Assembly (NCBI RefSeq): GCF_002088275.1
Contig: NZ_AQQS01000027.1
Coordinates: forward strand, 1-64,000
Source of the DNA: Aurantimonas sp. 22II-16-19i
GTDB taxonomy: Bacteria; Pseudomonadota; Alphaproteobacteria; Rhizobiales; Rhizobiaceae
Length of the DNA stretch: 64,000 nt
Direction: 5' to 3'
The stretch's first letter is position 1. Each line of letters begins with the position of its first letter. The notes under the pieces are model-generated. The model ran no database searches and was not told the origin of the DNA. It saw only the letters and a program-made list of their open reading frames with translations. The translations under genes were made by a program, and so were the position numbers. Below, one piece after another: positions 1-10,250 of the stretch.

Positions 1-183
1 CAGGAGGCCGGCGAGATTGTTGAATGCCGCGACGTCGTAATGGATGTTGAAGACCAGTGCCGGCTGCTGCGTGCCATCAAGGATCAGCGGCCCCGTCCCG
101 TCGCCCTGGGTGAGGGTGATCTGGTCCGGAAGGATGAAGGTCCAGTCGCCATTCGAGCCCTGAACGATCTGCGTATGTGTCAT
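1..183 (-). CDS. Partial hypothetical protein (N-terminal 61 residues)
   Basis: An open frame starts at an ATG (complement of 181-183) and runs off the left edge without a stop. The visible residues begin MTHTQIVQGSNGDWTF and contain GDGTGPLILDG. They are rich in Gly, Asp, Gln and Thr and contain no signal peptide. The composition resembles the N-terminus of secreted beta-rich or RTX-type proteins, which are exported by type I systems without a signal peptide, but that is only an impression. The gene is truncated by the window, so no function can be assigned. Confidence 0.55.
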   Translation of the reverse strand, partial: MTHTQIVQGSNGDWTFILPDQITLTQGDGTGPLILDGTQQPALVFNIHYDVAAFNNLAGLL

Positions 184-705
184 CGTGTTCCACTCGTTTC
201 GTCAGCGCCCGACGAAAGATAGATTGGCAGAGAGCATTACCTTCCGCAACGCCGCTCCGATTTTTTCGACGCACCCGGAAGGACGAATGGCGATCTTGGC
301 GCCTTGTGGCAGGTATTCACCGAAGATTTCCACAAGACGACATCGTGACGTTGTTTTCCATGACGATTATGATGTTCCGATTGAATTCGCGAGACCATCC
401 AGCTGAACGGGAAGCGAACTCCTCTTTTCATATCCTCCTTCAAACAGGCCCCATAGCCTCGCACGTCCCTGATCCAAGAGGGGAGCGGCAGAAACCCCGC
501 GGTGGAACGTCGCTGGCTGCATGGCGGCTGCTGCAGGCCGCATGCCGGTGGATAGCCTCGGCCGCCGCCAGACACCGCCGCGCCGGCATGCCCGCCTCCG
601 CCAGACGACTCGCCGGCCGCGTTTCGATGGTAAACATCCCGTTAACGACTTTGCTGCAGAATCGCCTTGCTTTCGTTGGATACAGACCAGCCCGAGAGGG
701 ACCCC
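184..705. other. Intergenic region without a recognisable gene
   Basis: About 520 bases lie between the divergent partial gene on the left and the transglycosylase gene on the right. Open frames here have no family resemblance and only poor ribosome-binding sites. The stretch at roughly 340-390 is more A/T-rich than its surroundings and may hold promoter sequence. Nothing more specific is visible. Confidence 0.5.
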
Positions 706-1938
706 ATGCATTCGCCAAGGACGACCATGATTTTTGCCCGACTGACCGCCGGATTCCTGGCTCTGGTCCTGATCGCCGCGACGCCGGCGCCGGCCAGCGC
801 GGATGCCGGCTTCGTGCGCTGGATCCAGGGTTTCGAGAGCGTGGCCGCCAAGGCGGGCGTGTCGCGCGAGGTCTATCGCGCCGCTTTCGCCGGAATCACC
901 GAACCCGACATGGAGGTGATCCAGAAGGCCCGCTACCAGCCGGAGTTCCGGGACAAGGTGTGGGACTACATCGACAACCGCGTCAATGACGAGCAGGTCG
1001 CCAAGGGCCAGGCCGCCCGGGCGCAACTGTCGAGCTGGCTCGACCGCATCGAGAGCCGCTTCGGCGTCGACCGCGACATCCTGCTGGCGATCTGGTCGAT
1101 GGAGACCAATTACGGCCAGATCCTCCAGCGCCAGGACGTCATGCGCTCCCTGCCGCGCTCGCTGGCCACCCTCGCCTATCTCGACAAGTCGCGGGCGAAG
1201 TTCGCCCGCCAGCAGCTGATCGCGGCCCTGAAGGTGGTGCAGTCCGGCGACATCAAGGTGAGCGAGCTGATCAGCTCCTGGGCCGGCGCCATGGGCCACA
1301 CCCAGTTCATCCCGACGAGCTACCTCGCCTACAAGGCCGACATGGACGGCGACGGCCACGCCAACATCTGGGAATCCGTCCCGGACGCGCTGGCGACGGC
1401 CGCCAACCTGCTCCGCCGCAACGGCTGGCAGACCGGCCGCACCTGGGGCTACGAGGTCGTCGTGCCGCCGCAGTATCGCGGCAAGCTCGAGCGCGACAAC
1501 CGTTCGATCAGCCAGTGGGCGAGCCTCGGCTTCCGCCGCGCCAACGGCAGGCCGTTCCCGGACGGCGGCGAGCGGGCGAACCTCATGCGCCTTGCCGGCG
1601 ACAACGGCCCCGCCTTCCTGATGACCAAGAACTTCTTCGTCCTCAAGAACTACAACAATGCCGACAAGTACGCGCTGGCCGTCGGCCTCCTCGCCGACCA
1701 GATCGGCGGCTATTCCGGCCTCGTCGTCGACTGGCCGCGGGGCTACAAGCCGCTGTCGACCGACGAGCGCTACGAACTCCAGAAGCACCTGTCCCGCTTC
1801 GGGCTCTATGACGGCAAGATCGACGGCAAGATCGGCTCGGGATCGAAAGCGGCGATCATGGCGTTGCAGCAACAGGCCGGCATGCCTCAGGACGGGAATG
1901 CCTCGAAAGCGCTACTGGAATTCCTCCGCAAGCGCTAG
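706..1938 (+). CDS. Lytic murein transglycosylase, MltB-type, with C-terminal peptidoglycan-binding domain
   Basis: This 410-residue exported enzyme should cleave peptidoglycan glycan strands to 1,6-anhydromuramyl products in the periplasm. An N-terminal signal segment ends near ADAGF. The SLT_2/MltB domain follows over roughly residues 28-325 and includes SMETNYGQ with the likely catalytic Glu, GAMGHTQFIPTSY and DMDGDGHANIW. The C-terminus (about 345-405) is a PG_binding_1 module with the motif GLYDGKIDGKIG. The ATG at 706 was chosen because GAGAGGG lies at 694-700; an in-frame upstream TTG at 667 has no such support, and ATG 727 is a weaker alternative. The next gene follows 55 bases later on the same strand, so co-transcription is likely. 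Confidence 0.93.
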   Translation: MHSPRTTMIFARLTAGFLALVLIAATPAPASADAGFVRWIQGFESVAAKAGVSREVYRAAFAGITEPDMEVIQKARYQPEFRDKVWDYIDNRVNDEQVAKGQAARAQLSSWLDRIESRFGVDRDILLAIWSMETNYGQILQRQDVMRSLPRSLATLAYLDKSRAKFARQQLIAALKVVQSGDIKVSELISSWAGAMGHTQFIPTSYLAYKADMDGDGHANIWESVPDALATAANLLRRNGWQTGRTWGYEVVVPPQYRGKLERDNRSISQWASLGFRRANGRPFPDGGERANLMRLAGDNGPAFLMTKNFFVLKNYNNADKYALAVGLLADQIGGYSGLVVDWPRGYKPLSTDERYELQKHLSRFGLYDGKIDGKIGSGSKAAIMALQQQAGMPQDGNASKALLEFLRKR

Positions 1939-1993
1939 ACTTGCCAGATGCGGCGCCAGCGGGCGCCGCGTCTGGCAACGGAAACGGCAGGTC

Positions 1994-3394
1994 ATGCGAC
2001 GAACGATGAACGGGATGCAGGGGAAGCGACGCCAGCGGTGGGCCGGAGCGATCGGCGCCGTGGTCGTGGCCTCGCTCGCCGTCGTCCTGGCCGTCGTCGT
2101 CGCTCCGGCGCCTCCGGCGGCCGCGCAGGAGCGACCGCGCACGATCCTCGACATGCTCTTCGGGGGCAACGGCGCCAGCCGGCGCCCGCCGCGCGGCGTC
2201 ACGCCCCGCTACCGGATCACCAATCCGGAGCCCTCGGAGCCCGCGCCCCGGCGAAGCCAGCGCAAGCCGCGATCGCGCAATGCCGCACCCAAGCCCGCAG
2301 CCGCCGCCGCGCCGCCGCCGCCGCCGCCGCCAGAGACGACCAAGGCCGAGGACGCCGAGACCATCCTGGTCGTAGGCGACTTTCTCGCCGCCTCCCTCGC
2401 CAAGGGCCTGAAGGATGCCTATGCCGACAATCCGATGGTCGACGTCACCGCCGCCGCCAGCGGTTCCTCCGGCCTCGTCCGGCAGGACCACTACGACTGG
2501 AGCAAGCAGCTCGGGCCGCTGATCGAGGCGAACGAGCCCGCCGTGGTGGTGATGATGGTAGGCTCCAACGACCGCCAGCCATTCTCCGGCAAGACCGGCA
2601 CCCTGTCGCTGCGCTCGCCCGAGTGGGACGCCGAATACGCCCGCCGCGTCGGCGAGATCGCGGAGATCGTCCAGAAGCGCCAGATCCCGCTCGTCTGGGT
2701 CGGGGCGCCGCCGTTCAAGTTCGACCGGATGAGCGAGGACATGGTCTATCTCAACGACATCTACCGCCAGGCCGCGCAGAAGGTCTCCGGCGAGTATGTC
2801 GACGTGTGGGAAGGCTTCGTCGATGAGAACGACGGCTTCGTCTACAGCGGCCCGGGGGTCGACGGGCAGACGGTCCAGCTGAGGAACTCGGACGGCATCA
2901 CCATGACCGATGCCGGCGACGACAAGCTCGCCTTCTTCGCCAAGAAGGCGATCGACCGCTTCATCTCGACGAACGCGCCCCTTCTCTCGGGGGTGCCCGC
3001 GGGCATCGAGCTGCCGCCGATCGCCAATGCGGCGACGGCGGTCAGGGCGCCGCCGGTGTCCCTGAGCGATCCCTCGCTCGACGGCGGCGACGCGCTGCTG
3101 GGCGGCGGATCGATGGCGGTGGGGCTGACGCTGGAGACGTCGCCGCGCGACAAGCTCGTCCTCATCGGCCGGGGCACCGGCAACATCGACGGGCGGGCCG
3201 ACGACTTCGCCTGGAACGACAAGGCGGCGGCCGTCGCCGCCGACGACAAGCCCGTCGCCTATCGCGGCTCCATCGACCTCGACAAGGTGCGCCAGGAGCA
3301 GGGCATCAAGCCGCCCGGGGAGATGCCGTCGATCCTCGACGCGATCATCGACGACTGGGCGCAGAGCGGCCGGGAGGCCAGCGAGGCGAACTGA
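1994..3394 (+). CDS. DUF459 family SGNH-fold exported protein lacking the nucleophile
   Basis: This 466-residue protein has an Arg-rich start and a hydrophobic segment (about residues 16-45) ending at AAAQ, so it is exported or anchored. A Pro/Ala-rich linker (about 70-115) leads to a GDSL/SGNH-like domain. The block I motif reads VVGDFLAASL, so the usual nucleophilic Ser is Phe at about residue 130. Block III is intact (MMVGSNDRQPF, Asn near 192). The usual His block near the C-terminus reads DGITMTDAGDDKLA and has no His. The family is DUF459, which to my recollection often shows this substitution in Rhizobiales. A non-hydrolytic or cell-envelope role is inferred, and the upstream transglycosylase gene fits that. 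The start is the first ATG of several (2006 is the next). Confidence 0.8.
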   Translation: MRRTMNGMQGKRRQRWAGAIGAVVVASLAVVLAVVVAPAPPAAAQERPRTILDMLFGGNGASRRPPRGVTPRYRITNPEPSEPAPRRSQRKPRSRNAAPKPAAAAAPPPPPPPETTKAEDAETILVVGDFLAASLAKGLKDAYADNPMVDVTAAASGSSGLVRQDHYDWSKQLGPLIEANEPAVVVMMVGSNDRQPFSGKTGTLSLRSPEWDAEYARRVGEIAEIVQKRQIPLVWVGAPPFKFDRMSEDMVYLNDIYRQAAQKVSGEYVDVWEGFVDENDGFVYSGPGVDGQTVQLRNSDGITMTDAGDDKLAFFAKKAIDRFISTNAPLLSGVPAGIELPPIANAATAVRAPPVSLSDPSLDGGDALLGGGSMAVGLTLETSPRDKLVLIGRGTGNIDGRADDFAWNDKAAAVAADDKPVAYRGSIDLDKVRQEQGIKPPGEMPSILDAIIDDWAQSGREASEAN

Positions 3395-3547
3395 TACCGG
3401 CCGCCCGGCAGTCGGTCTCCCGCTCAACCGGTATCGAGCCCGCGCGGCGCTCGAGCGTTAACCCCTTGGCGCCGGTCGAAGACCAGGCTTGACGGTATGA
3501 CGCGGAGTGTGACATCCGCGGTCGCCCCGTCGGGGGGATTGGGCCGG

Positions 3548-3568
3548 AGCGGCGCAATGCGCGCCGCT
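3548..3568. terminator. Possible terminator hairpin downstream of gltD
   Basis: Arms AGCGGCGC and GCGCCGCT pair perfectly around a five-base loop, 20 bases past the gltD stop. There is no T-tract on either side, so termination is only suggested by position. Confidence 0.3.
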
Positions 3569-3589
3569 CACCTCGTCATGGTTCGAAAT

Positions 3590-5044
<1,455 letters not shown>

Positions 5045-6098
5045 TCACACCCCACCTTCGCCGCTTCAACGGCCATTCTTCTGTGCCGCGCCGCATCATT
5101 GCCCGCATCGGACGAATGCCGCAACGCGGATCGTATCGGTTCATCGACGCATGCGTCCGCACCGCCCCGGATCATCCGCCCGGCGAATGAATGCCTGCGA
5201 ACCGCCCTGGCAGAGCGTCGGCCTCGATGCAGTCCCGCCGCTCGACACGCGCCCGATCCGGCGTCGCGACAGCGGCCCGCGTGCGAAATTCCATCGCACG
5301 AGACGTCCCGTGTTCGTTAGGACAGCTCTACTGCCCCATTTGCCCATTCTCGGCAAGCCCTCCCGCGCGGACCGTCACGGGGAGCGATGTGTCCGGAGCC
5401 GGGGACCTACCATGGCGACTTCGCCGATGCCGCACGGTTTTTACGGGGACGATCGCCGAAGCCGACGTCGGCAGGATCATGACGACGACCGACCTCGCCG
5501 CGGCGCCTTGTGCCATGGATCGCCGCGCTGGCGGGCACATCCGCGCCGTCAGCGGTCGACGAACGTCCTCTGCCGCCGAGCGTCCGACGCGACGGGAGCA
5601 CTGGAAACGGCGCCTTCCGCCATCCAGAGCGTGCGATCCATTTCCACGCCGAAGACGTCAAAGACGTCGTCCTCCTCGCGGGACGGCCGCTCATCCGTGA
5701 CAGAGGAGGCGACGACGATCGTGACGCCGGGGAGAACGATCTTTCGGATCATGGATTGCCCCTCTGAGTCCACGACATCGGCGAGTTGTCCCCACGACGA
5801 AAACCGTCCTGATGGCCGAACCGAGCCTGCCCTATCGAGCCGCGCGCGTCATCTCGAATACTCGTTTCGTCGCATGATGTTAGTGGAAAACCGGATCTGC
5901 TCGGCCAGATCGGGCCGAAGCCTCGCCGCCGGCATCGCAATGCCGCGGCCGCCTCTCGGCGCCGAACTCCGACGGAGTGACGAGCTCTCCGGCCAAGCCG
6001 TACGCTCCGCGCGCAAGCCGGACGCTCCACGCGAACGAGCCCCGGGCGCCGCAATGGCACCCGGGGTCCGGTGATCGTGCCGCGTTGCGGGGTCCGGC
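5045..6098. other. Gene-poor region upstream of gltD
   Basis: About 1 kb separates gltD from the small exported-protein gene. Most open frames have the random Arg/Pro/Ala composition typical of shadows in GC-rich DNA. The only one with a convincing ribosome-binding site is the short minus-strand ORF at 5549-5752, listed separately. No gltB fragment, RNA gene or mobile element is recognisable. The region may hold the gltD promoter and decayed sequence. Confidence 0.45.
5549..5752 (-). CDS. Possible small protein or decayed gene with signal-like N-terminus
   Basis: A 67-residue frame begins MIRKIVLPGVTIVVASS and is preceded by AGAGGGG six bases before the ATG. Its first codons resemble those of the small exported protein about 600 bases further on (MIRKTVIALATVAIAATAS). 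The remainder is acidic and then Arg-rich and resembles no family I know. It could be a real small peptide, or a duplicated N-terminus whose body has decayed. Confidence 0.3.
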   Translation of the reverse strand: MIRKIVLPGVTIVVASSVTDERPSREEDDVFDVFGVEMDRTLWMAEGAVSSAPVASDARRQRTFVDR

Positions 6099-6350
6099 TC
6101 AGAAGCAGACCTTGACGCGCTTGACCTTGATGATCTGCTTGCCGAAGTGGTTGTGGCCGACGACGACCTTCCGCACCACGAACTTGCAGTGGCCGAAGCC
6201 GTTGCTGATGACGATGCGCTTGTGGAAGCCGTGTCCGTGACCATGGCCGTGGCCATGACCGAAGCGGAAGCCGTGGGCCTCGGCACCGCTCATCGAGGCG
6301 GTGGCGGCGATGGCGACGGTGGCGAGAGCGATGACGGTCTTGCGGATCAT
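6099..6350 (-). CDS. Small exported His/Gly-rich protein
   Basis: This 83-residue protein starts with a clear signal peptide (MIRKTVIALATVAIAATAS, cleavage probably after AEA). A tract of alternating Gly and His (about residues 31-42) follows, then a basic C-terminus with two Cys (near 55 and 82). The His-rich tract could bind metal ions such as Ni, Zn or Cu in the periplasm; this is inferred from composition only. The ATG at 6350 is supported by GAAGGAA nine bases upstream. A longer in-frame extension to 6437 lacks support. The gene diverges from the Crp/Fnr gene across about 320 bases, so shared regulation is possible. Confidence 0.7.
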   Translation of the reverse strand: MIRKTVIALATVAIAATASMSGAEAHGFRFGHGHGHGHGHGFHKRIVISNGFGHCKFVVRKVVVGHNHFGKQIIKVKRVKVCF

Positions 6351-6669
6351 GATGTCGTTCCTTCTCGAGATGGGCGGGCTCGCCCGTTGAGTGTGGCGGG
6401 CCTCGTGGCCCTCGGGGTTCATGGTGCGGCGGTGCATCTCGTCCGCCGATGGACTGAACCTAGCCGCCCCCTCTCCCGGTCGCAGTGACGAGGGTCACAA
6501 GGGCGACGCCCGGACGATTTCCGCGGCCTCGAGGGCCTTGGAGCCGGCCACCGCCTTTCTGGAACGTGCTCTCTCGCCATTGCCGGCGCCGGGCATGATG
6601 CGTCGTGACTCAGCCGCCTGCCCGCCTTATGATCGCTGGACGAACGCAACCCCTCGACGAAGGTCTGTC
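6351..6669. other. Intergenic region between the divergent small exported-protein and Crp/Fnr genes
   Basis: This roughly 320-base stretch must contain the promoters of both divergent genes. I see no clear Fnr-like palindrome (TTGAT-N4-ATCAA), no strong -35/-10 pair and no plausible extra gene. Confidence 0.45.
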
Positions 6670-7371
6670 ATGGCTGCCGCCTCCAAACCGACGGACAAGG
6701 CCGCAGCACTGGCCGGCTGCCTGGTGTTCGAGGCGCTCAGCGCCGAGACGCGGGAGGAACTTTCCGCCCACGCCTATCCGAAGAGCTTTGCCGCCGGGGA
6801 TCTGATCTTCGCCGCCGGCGATCCCGGCCAGACCATGATGGCCGTCGTGAAGGGCACGGTGCGCGTCGGCATCGTCACCTCGACCGCCCGCGAGGTCGTG
6901 CTGAAGGACTGCCACCAGGGCGAGGTCTTCGGCGAGGTCGCCCTGTTCGACAACGGCCCGCGATCGGCCGACGCGCGGGCGCTGACCAATGTCGAGCTTT
7001 TGATGCTGGAGCGGCGGGACGTGCTGGCCGTCCTGTCGCGTCATCCGGACGGTGCGCTGCGGCTCCTGGAGCTGCTCTGCGGCCGGCTGCGCCGATCCGA
7101 CGAACGGATGCAGGAACTGGCCTTCCTCGACATCTCGACGCGGCTCGCGCGGGCGCTGCTGCGCATCCTGGAAGGGCCGGAGGCGGGCGCCAAGCGGCCG
7201 GTGCGCCTGTCGCTCTCCCAGACGGAGCTCGGCAACATGATCGGCAGCGCCCGCGAAAACGTCAATCGCTGCCTGAAGGGCTGGCAACGCCAGGAGATCG
7301 TCGACCTGAAGGAGGGCTGGCTCATCGTCCTCGACGAGAAGAGCCTCCGGCTGATGGCCGACCTCGACTGA
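6670..7371 (+). CDS. Crp/Fnr family transcriptional regulator
   Basis: The 233-residue protein has a cyclic-nucleotide-binding-like beta-barrel at about residues 12-130, including GEVFGEVALFDNGPRSADA. A dimerisation helix follows. The C-terminal Crp-type winged helix-turn-helix (about 165-225) contains LSQTELGNMIGSARENVNR. The phosphate-binding cassette lacks the exact RTA motif of true cAMP receptors, so cAMP binding is doubtful. There is no N-terminal Cys cluster of the Fnr type. The ATG at 6670 follows GAAGG with good spacing. Its target may include the divergent His-rich exported protein, by inference from position. Confidence 0.88.
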   Translation: MAAASKPTDKAAALAGCLVFEALSAETREELSAHAYPKSFAAGDLIFAAGDPGQTMMAVVKGTVRVGIVTSTAREVVLKDCHQGEVFGEVALFDNGPRSADARALTNVELLMLERRDVLAVLSRHPDGALRLLELLCGRLRRSDERMQELAFLDISTRLARALLRILEGPEAGAKRPVRLSLSQTELGNMIGSARENVNRCLKGWQRQEIVDLKEGWLIVLDEKSLRLMADLD

Positions 7372-7407
7372 CCGGGCGCCCGGCAGAAGACCCGGAAGGC
7401 CGGGGCC

Positions 7408-8358
7408 TCAGCCCCGCCAGTTCGCCCCGCCGGCATCCGTGAGCAGGAACGCCTCGCCGCAGGCTTTCGCGAGGTTGCGCACGCGCAGGATGTAGCTCTG
7501 GCGCTCGGTCACCGAGATGACGCCGCGGGCGTCGAGCAGGTTGAAGACGTGGGACGCCTTGATGCACTGGTCGTAGGCCGGCAGGACGCATGTGTGCAGA
7601 CCGCCAGCCTCTTTCGGCGCGCCGGCCGCCAGCACCGCTTTGCACTCGCTTTCCGCGTCGATGAAGTGCTGGTGCAGGATCTTCGTGTCGGCGATCTCGA
7701 AATTGTAGCGGGAATACTCCTGCTCGGCCTGCAGGAAGACGTCGCCATAGGTGACCTTCTCCGCCCCCTCGCGGCCGTTGAAGTTGAGGTCGTAGACGTT
7801 GTCGACGTTCTGGACATACATCGCCAGCCGCTCGAGCCCGTAGGTCAGCTCGCCGGCGACCGGCGCGCATTCGATGCCGCAGACCTGCTGGAAGTAGGTG
7901 AACTGCGAGACCTCCATGCCGTCGCACCAGCATTCCCAGCCGAGGCCCCAGGCGCCCAGCGTCGGGCTCTCCCAGTCGTCCTCGACGAAGCGGATGTCGT
8001 GCAGGGCCGTATCGATGCCGATCGCCTTCAGGGAACCGAGATAGAGCTCCTGCAGGTTCGACGGGTTCGGCTTCAGGATGACCTGATACTGGTAGTAATG
8101 CTGCAGCCGGTTGGGGTTTTCGCCATAGCGCCCGTCCTTCGGCCGCCGCGACGGCTGGACATAGGCGGCGTTCCAGGGCCGGGGCCCGAGCGCGCGCAGC
8201 GTCGTCGCCGGATGGAAGGTGCCGGCGCCGACCTCCATGTCGTAGGGCTGGAGCACCACGCAGCCGTAATCGGCCCAGTAGCGATGCAGCGTCAGGATCA
8301 GCGCCTGGAAGGAGCGGCGCGGGTCCATGTGGGGGGGCAGAGGAGCTGTCGCGGACAT
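7408..8358 (-). CDS. glyQ: Glycine--tRNA ligase alpha subunit
   Basis: This 316-residue protein is very close in sequence to bacterial GlyQ, the catalytic subunit of the alpha2beta2 glycyl-tRNA synthetase. Recognisable blocks include [37 protein letters not shown] and [20 protein letters not shown]. The start at 8358 ([13 protein letters not shown]) gives a ten-residue extension over the more usual start at the internal MDPRRSF; either is possible. The beta subunit gene glyS is not adjacent and is absent from the window, although the enzyme needs both. Confidence 0.95.
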   Translation of the reverse strand: MSATAPLPPHMDPRRSFQALILTLHRYWADYGCVVLQPYDMEVGAGTFHPATTLRALGPRPWNAAYVQPSRRPKDGRYGENPNRLQHYYQYQVILKPNPSNLQELYLGSLKAIGIDTALHDIRFVEDDWESPTLGAWGLGWECWCDGMEVSQFTYFQQVCGIECAPVAGELTYGLERLAMYVQNVDNVYDLNFNGREGAEKVTYGDVFLQAEQEYSRYNFEIADTKILHQHFIDAESECKAVLAAGAPKEAGGLHTCVLPAYDQCIKASHVFNLLDARGVISVTERQSYILRVRNLAKACGEAFLLTDAGGANWRG

Positions 8359-8696
8359 GCGATTTGATCGATCCGTGATACGCCGACCTCGACCCTCGCA
8401 GGCCGGCCCAAAAGACGGATCAGGCAAGTCCCGGTCGAACGGCAAAGTTGCGACCCTGGCGCCAGCGGCCGGCGGATCCGGCTGCGCGACGCAGGAGTTG
8501 GCCGGCGACGTGCCATGGCCGCCAATCCTGGTCAAGACGAAGCCGGCCTCACCGGGCATCACCGCGGGTCGATCGGAGGGCAAACGCGTTCGCTTGGCCC
8601 CGGTCGTGGCGCGTCGTGCCCGCGGCTCCTGCCTTTGACAATCGGGATGCCGCAACCTATCCTTGCGTCATTTCCGGCAGGATGGATGAATATCCG
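8359..8696. other. Intergenic region between divergent glyQ and SH3-protein genes
   Basis: About 340 bases separate two divergently transcribed genes. The stretch should hold both promoters. No T-box-like structure or other leader motif is apparent, and the overlapping open frames have shadow composition. Confidence 0.45.
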
Positions 8697-8984
8697 ATGC
8701 GGTATCTCGTATTTCTCATTTCTTTTCTTGCTGTTGCATTGCCGATAGCGCCCGCCGCTCACGCGCAGACCCGATGCATCGTCTATGATCCGACCGAAGA
8801 CGCGGTCAATGTCAGAGCGTCACCGAACGGGAAGATCATCAACCGGCTGCGGAACGGGCGTGTCGTCCAGGTGAACTACTATCGCAACGATACATTGGGC
8901 CGCCCATGGGCCTGGGTCGAGGGCGACTACAATGGATTTTGGCGCAGCTGGGGATTCATATTTTTGCCATTGCTCGTTTGCTGA
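8697..8984 (+). CDS. Small exported protein with bacterial SH3 domain
   Basis: The 95-residue protein starts with a textbook signal peptide (MRYLVFLISFLAVALP, cleavage after AHA). An SH3_3-type fold follows with VNVRASPNGKIINRLRNG and a Trp-rich end. Such domains usually bind peptidoglycan or other envelope ligands. Two in-frame starts exist: ATG 8697, giving a canonical signal peptide, and ATG 8682, five residues longer. The C-terminus ends in a short hydrophobic run (FIFLPLLVC), so the protein looks complete. It is an orphan in an accessory stretch. Confidence 0.7.
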   Translation: MRYLVFLISFLAVALPIAPAAHAQTRCIVYDPTEDAVNVRASPNGKIINRLRNGRVVQVNYYRNDTLGRPWAWVEGDYNGFWRSWGFIFLPLLVC

Positions 8985-9077
8985 TCGGCCTTGTCCTGCC
9001 GTGGCGATCGCCGCCCACCATCAGGTCGAGGTGGTCGAACCAGCGGACGGCGCTGACGGTGACGACGCGGCGCGGCC

Positions 9078-10250
9078 TCAGGCGGCGGCTTCAGAGCCGC
9101 TCGCCTTGCCCGTCAAGCGGAACCGGATGCCTTGCGACCCGAAGTCGATCTTCCCGTCGCCCTCGAAATAGGATCCGACGATCTGCTCGATCAGGCGGGA
9201 GCCGAATCCGCGTCGGGGAGATCCGGTGACGCGCGGTCCACCCGATTCGATCCACTCGAAGGTGAAGGCCCCGCCGGCGAGGCTCCATCGGATCGAGACC
9301 CTGCCCGCGTCGTTCGACAGCGATCCGTATTTCGCGGCGTTGGTCGCCAGTTCATGGATCGCGAGGGAGAGGCCGAGCGCCTGCTGCGAGGTCAGATCGA
9401 CGGGGGGACCGTCCGCGACGATGCGTTCCGCCCCGTCCTGATGCGGCGCGAGCGCGGCGGCAACCACCGTATGGATGCCGGCCGCGTCGAAGTTCGCCCG
9501 GGTCAGGATATCCTGCGCGCGCGCCAGAGCGCCTAGACGTGCGGCGATCGCCACGCGGCCCTCTTCCACGCTGGAGGCCTGTCGAAGCGTCTGGGTGGTG
9601 ATCGCCTGCACCATGGCGAGCGTGTTCTTCATGCGATGCGCAAGCTCTTCGTTGAGGACATGCTGCGCTTCTTCCGTGGTCTTGCGGTCCGTGATGTCGG
9701 ATGCCGCCCCCATCCAGCTCGTGATCTCGCCATGCTCGTCGAAGAGCGGCACCGCCCGCGACAGGGCCCATCCGACCGACCCGTCGACGCGGTTCACCTT
9801 GTGCTCGAGGTGATAGGTATCCTTCGCCCGGATCGCACGATCGATCTCGGCCCGGACCAGGCCGCGATGCTCTTCCGGAATGTATTCTTCGAGCCAGTTC
9901 GCGTTGCCCTCGGAGGTGTCCGGAATGAAACCGCCGCCCGAAAGCTGGGCGAGTTCGCTCCAGTCGGCGTTGATCAGGTAGCGAACTTCGGACGAGGAGC
10001 GCACGAGCGCGTCGAGCTGCGCCGTCAGGGTGGCGAGTTCGCGTTCACGGCGTTCCGCCTCGCCGGCCACGGCCTGCCGGATGACCGCATCGCGCTCGCC
10101 GTCCGACAGGGCCGAACCATCCCGGCTTCGCAGCAAGGCGACCTCGGCCCTCAGGGCCGCGTTCTCCTTGCGCAGACGCTCGATCTCCGTCTCGTCCTGA
10201 TGACGGCGGCGACCATTGCCGTCTCTGTCCGTCGCTTCGGTCGACCGCAC
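9078..10250 (-). CDS. PAS-domain HWE-family sensor histidine kinase
   Basis: This 390-residue cytoplasmic kinase has an N-terminal coiled coil (about residues 18-85) with no membrane span. A PAS/PAC domain follows (about 90-195, ending GAASDITDRKTTEEA), then an HWE-type kinase core. The phospho-acceptor box reads LAHRMKNTLAMVQAI and the N box HELATNAAKYGSLS. The characteristic WxE occurs as FEWIESGG, followed by GFGSRLIE. The start is a GTG with AGAAGG seven bases upstream. There is no response regulator, EcfG or NepR/PhyR gene nearby, so it is an orphan. HWE kinases commonly feed general stress or light responses in this order; the signal here is unknown. Confidence 0.88.
   Translation of the reverse strand: MRSTEATDRDGNGRRRHQDETEIERLRKENAALRAEVALLRSRDGSALSDGERDAVIRQAVAGEAERRERELATLTAQLDALVRSSSEVRYLINADWSELAQLSGGGFIPDTSEGNANWLEEYIPEEHRGLVRAEIDRAIRAKDTYHLEHKVNRVDGSVGWALSRAVPLFDEHGEITSWMGAASDITDRKTTEEAQHVLNEELAHRMKNTLAMVQAITTQTLRQASSVEEGRVAIAARLGALARAQDILTRANFDAAGIHTVVAAALAPHQDGAERIVADGPPVDLTSQQALGLSLAIHELATNAAKYGSLSNDAGRVSIRWSLAGGAFTFEWIESGGPRVTGSPRRGFGSRLIEQIVGSYFEGDGKIDFGSQGIRFRLTGKASGSEAAA

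Noticed and set aside
367-1872. Long minus-strand frame of about 500 codons opposite the MltB-type gene
   Set aside because: It is a shadow of a strongly coding GC-rich gene on the other strand. Its composition (Arg/Ala/Gly/Val-rich, no motifs) and lack of a ribosome-binding site fit chance.
5045-6098. A gltB remnant or RNA gene in the gene-poor stretch upstream of gltD
   Set aside because: No frame shows glutamate synthase large-subunit motifs, and no tRNA-like cloverleaf or strong structured RNA was visible by eye.
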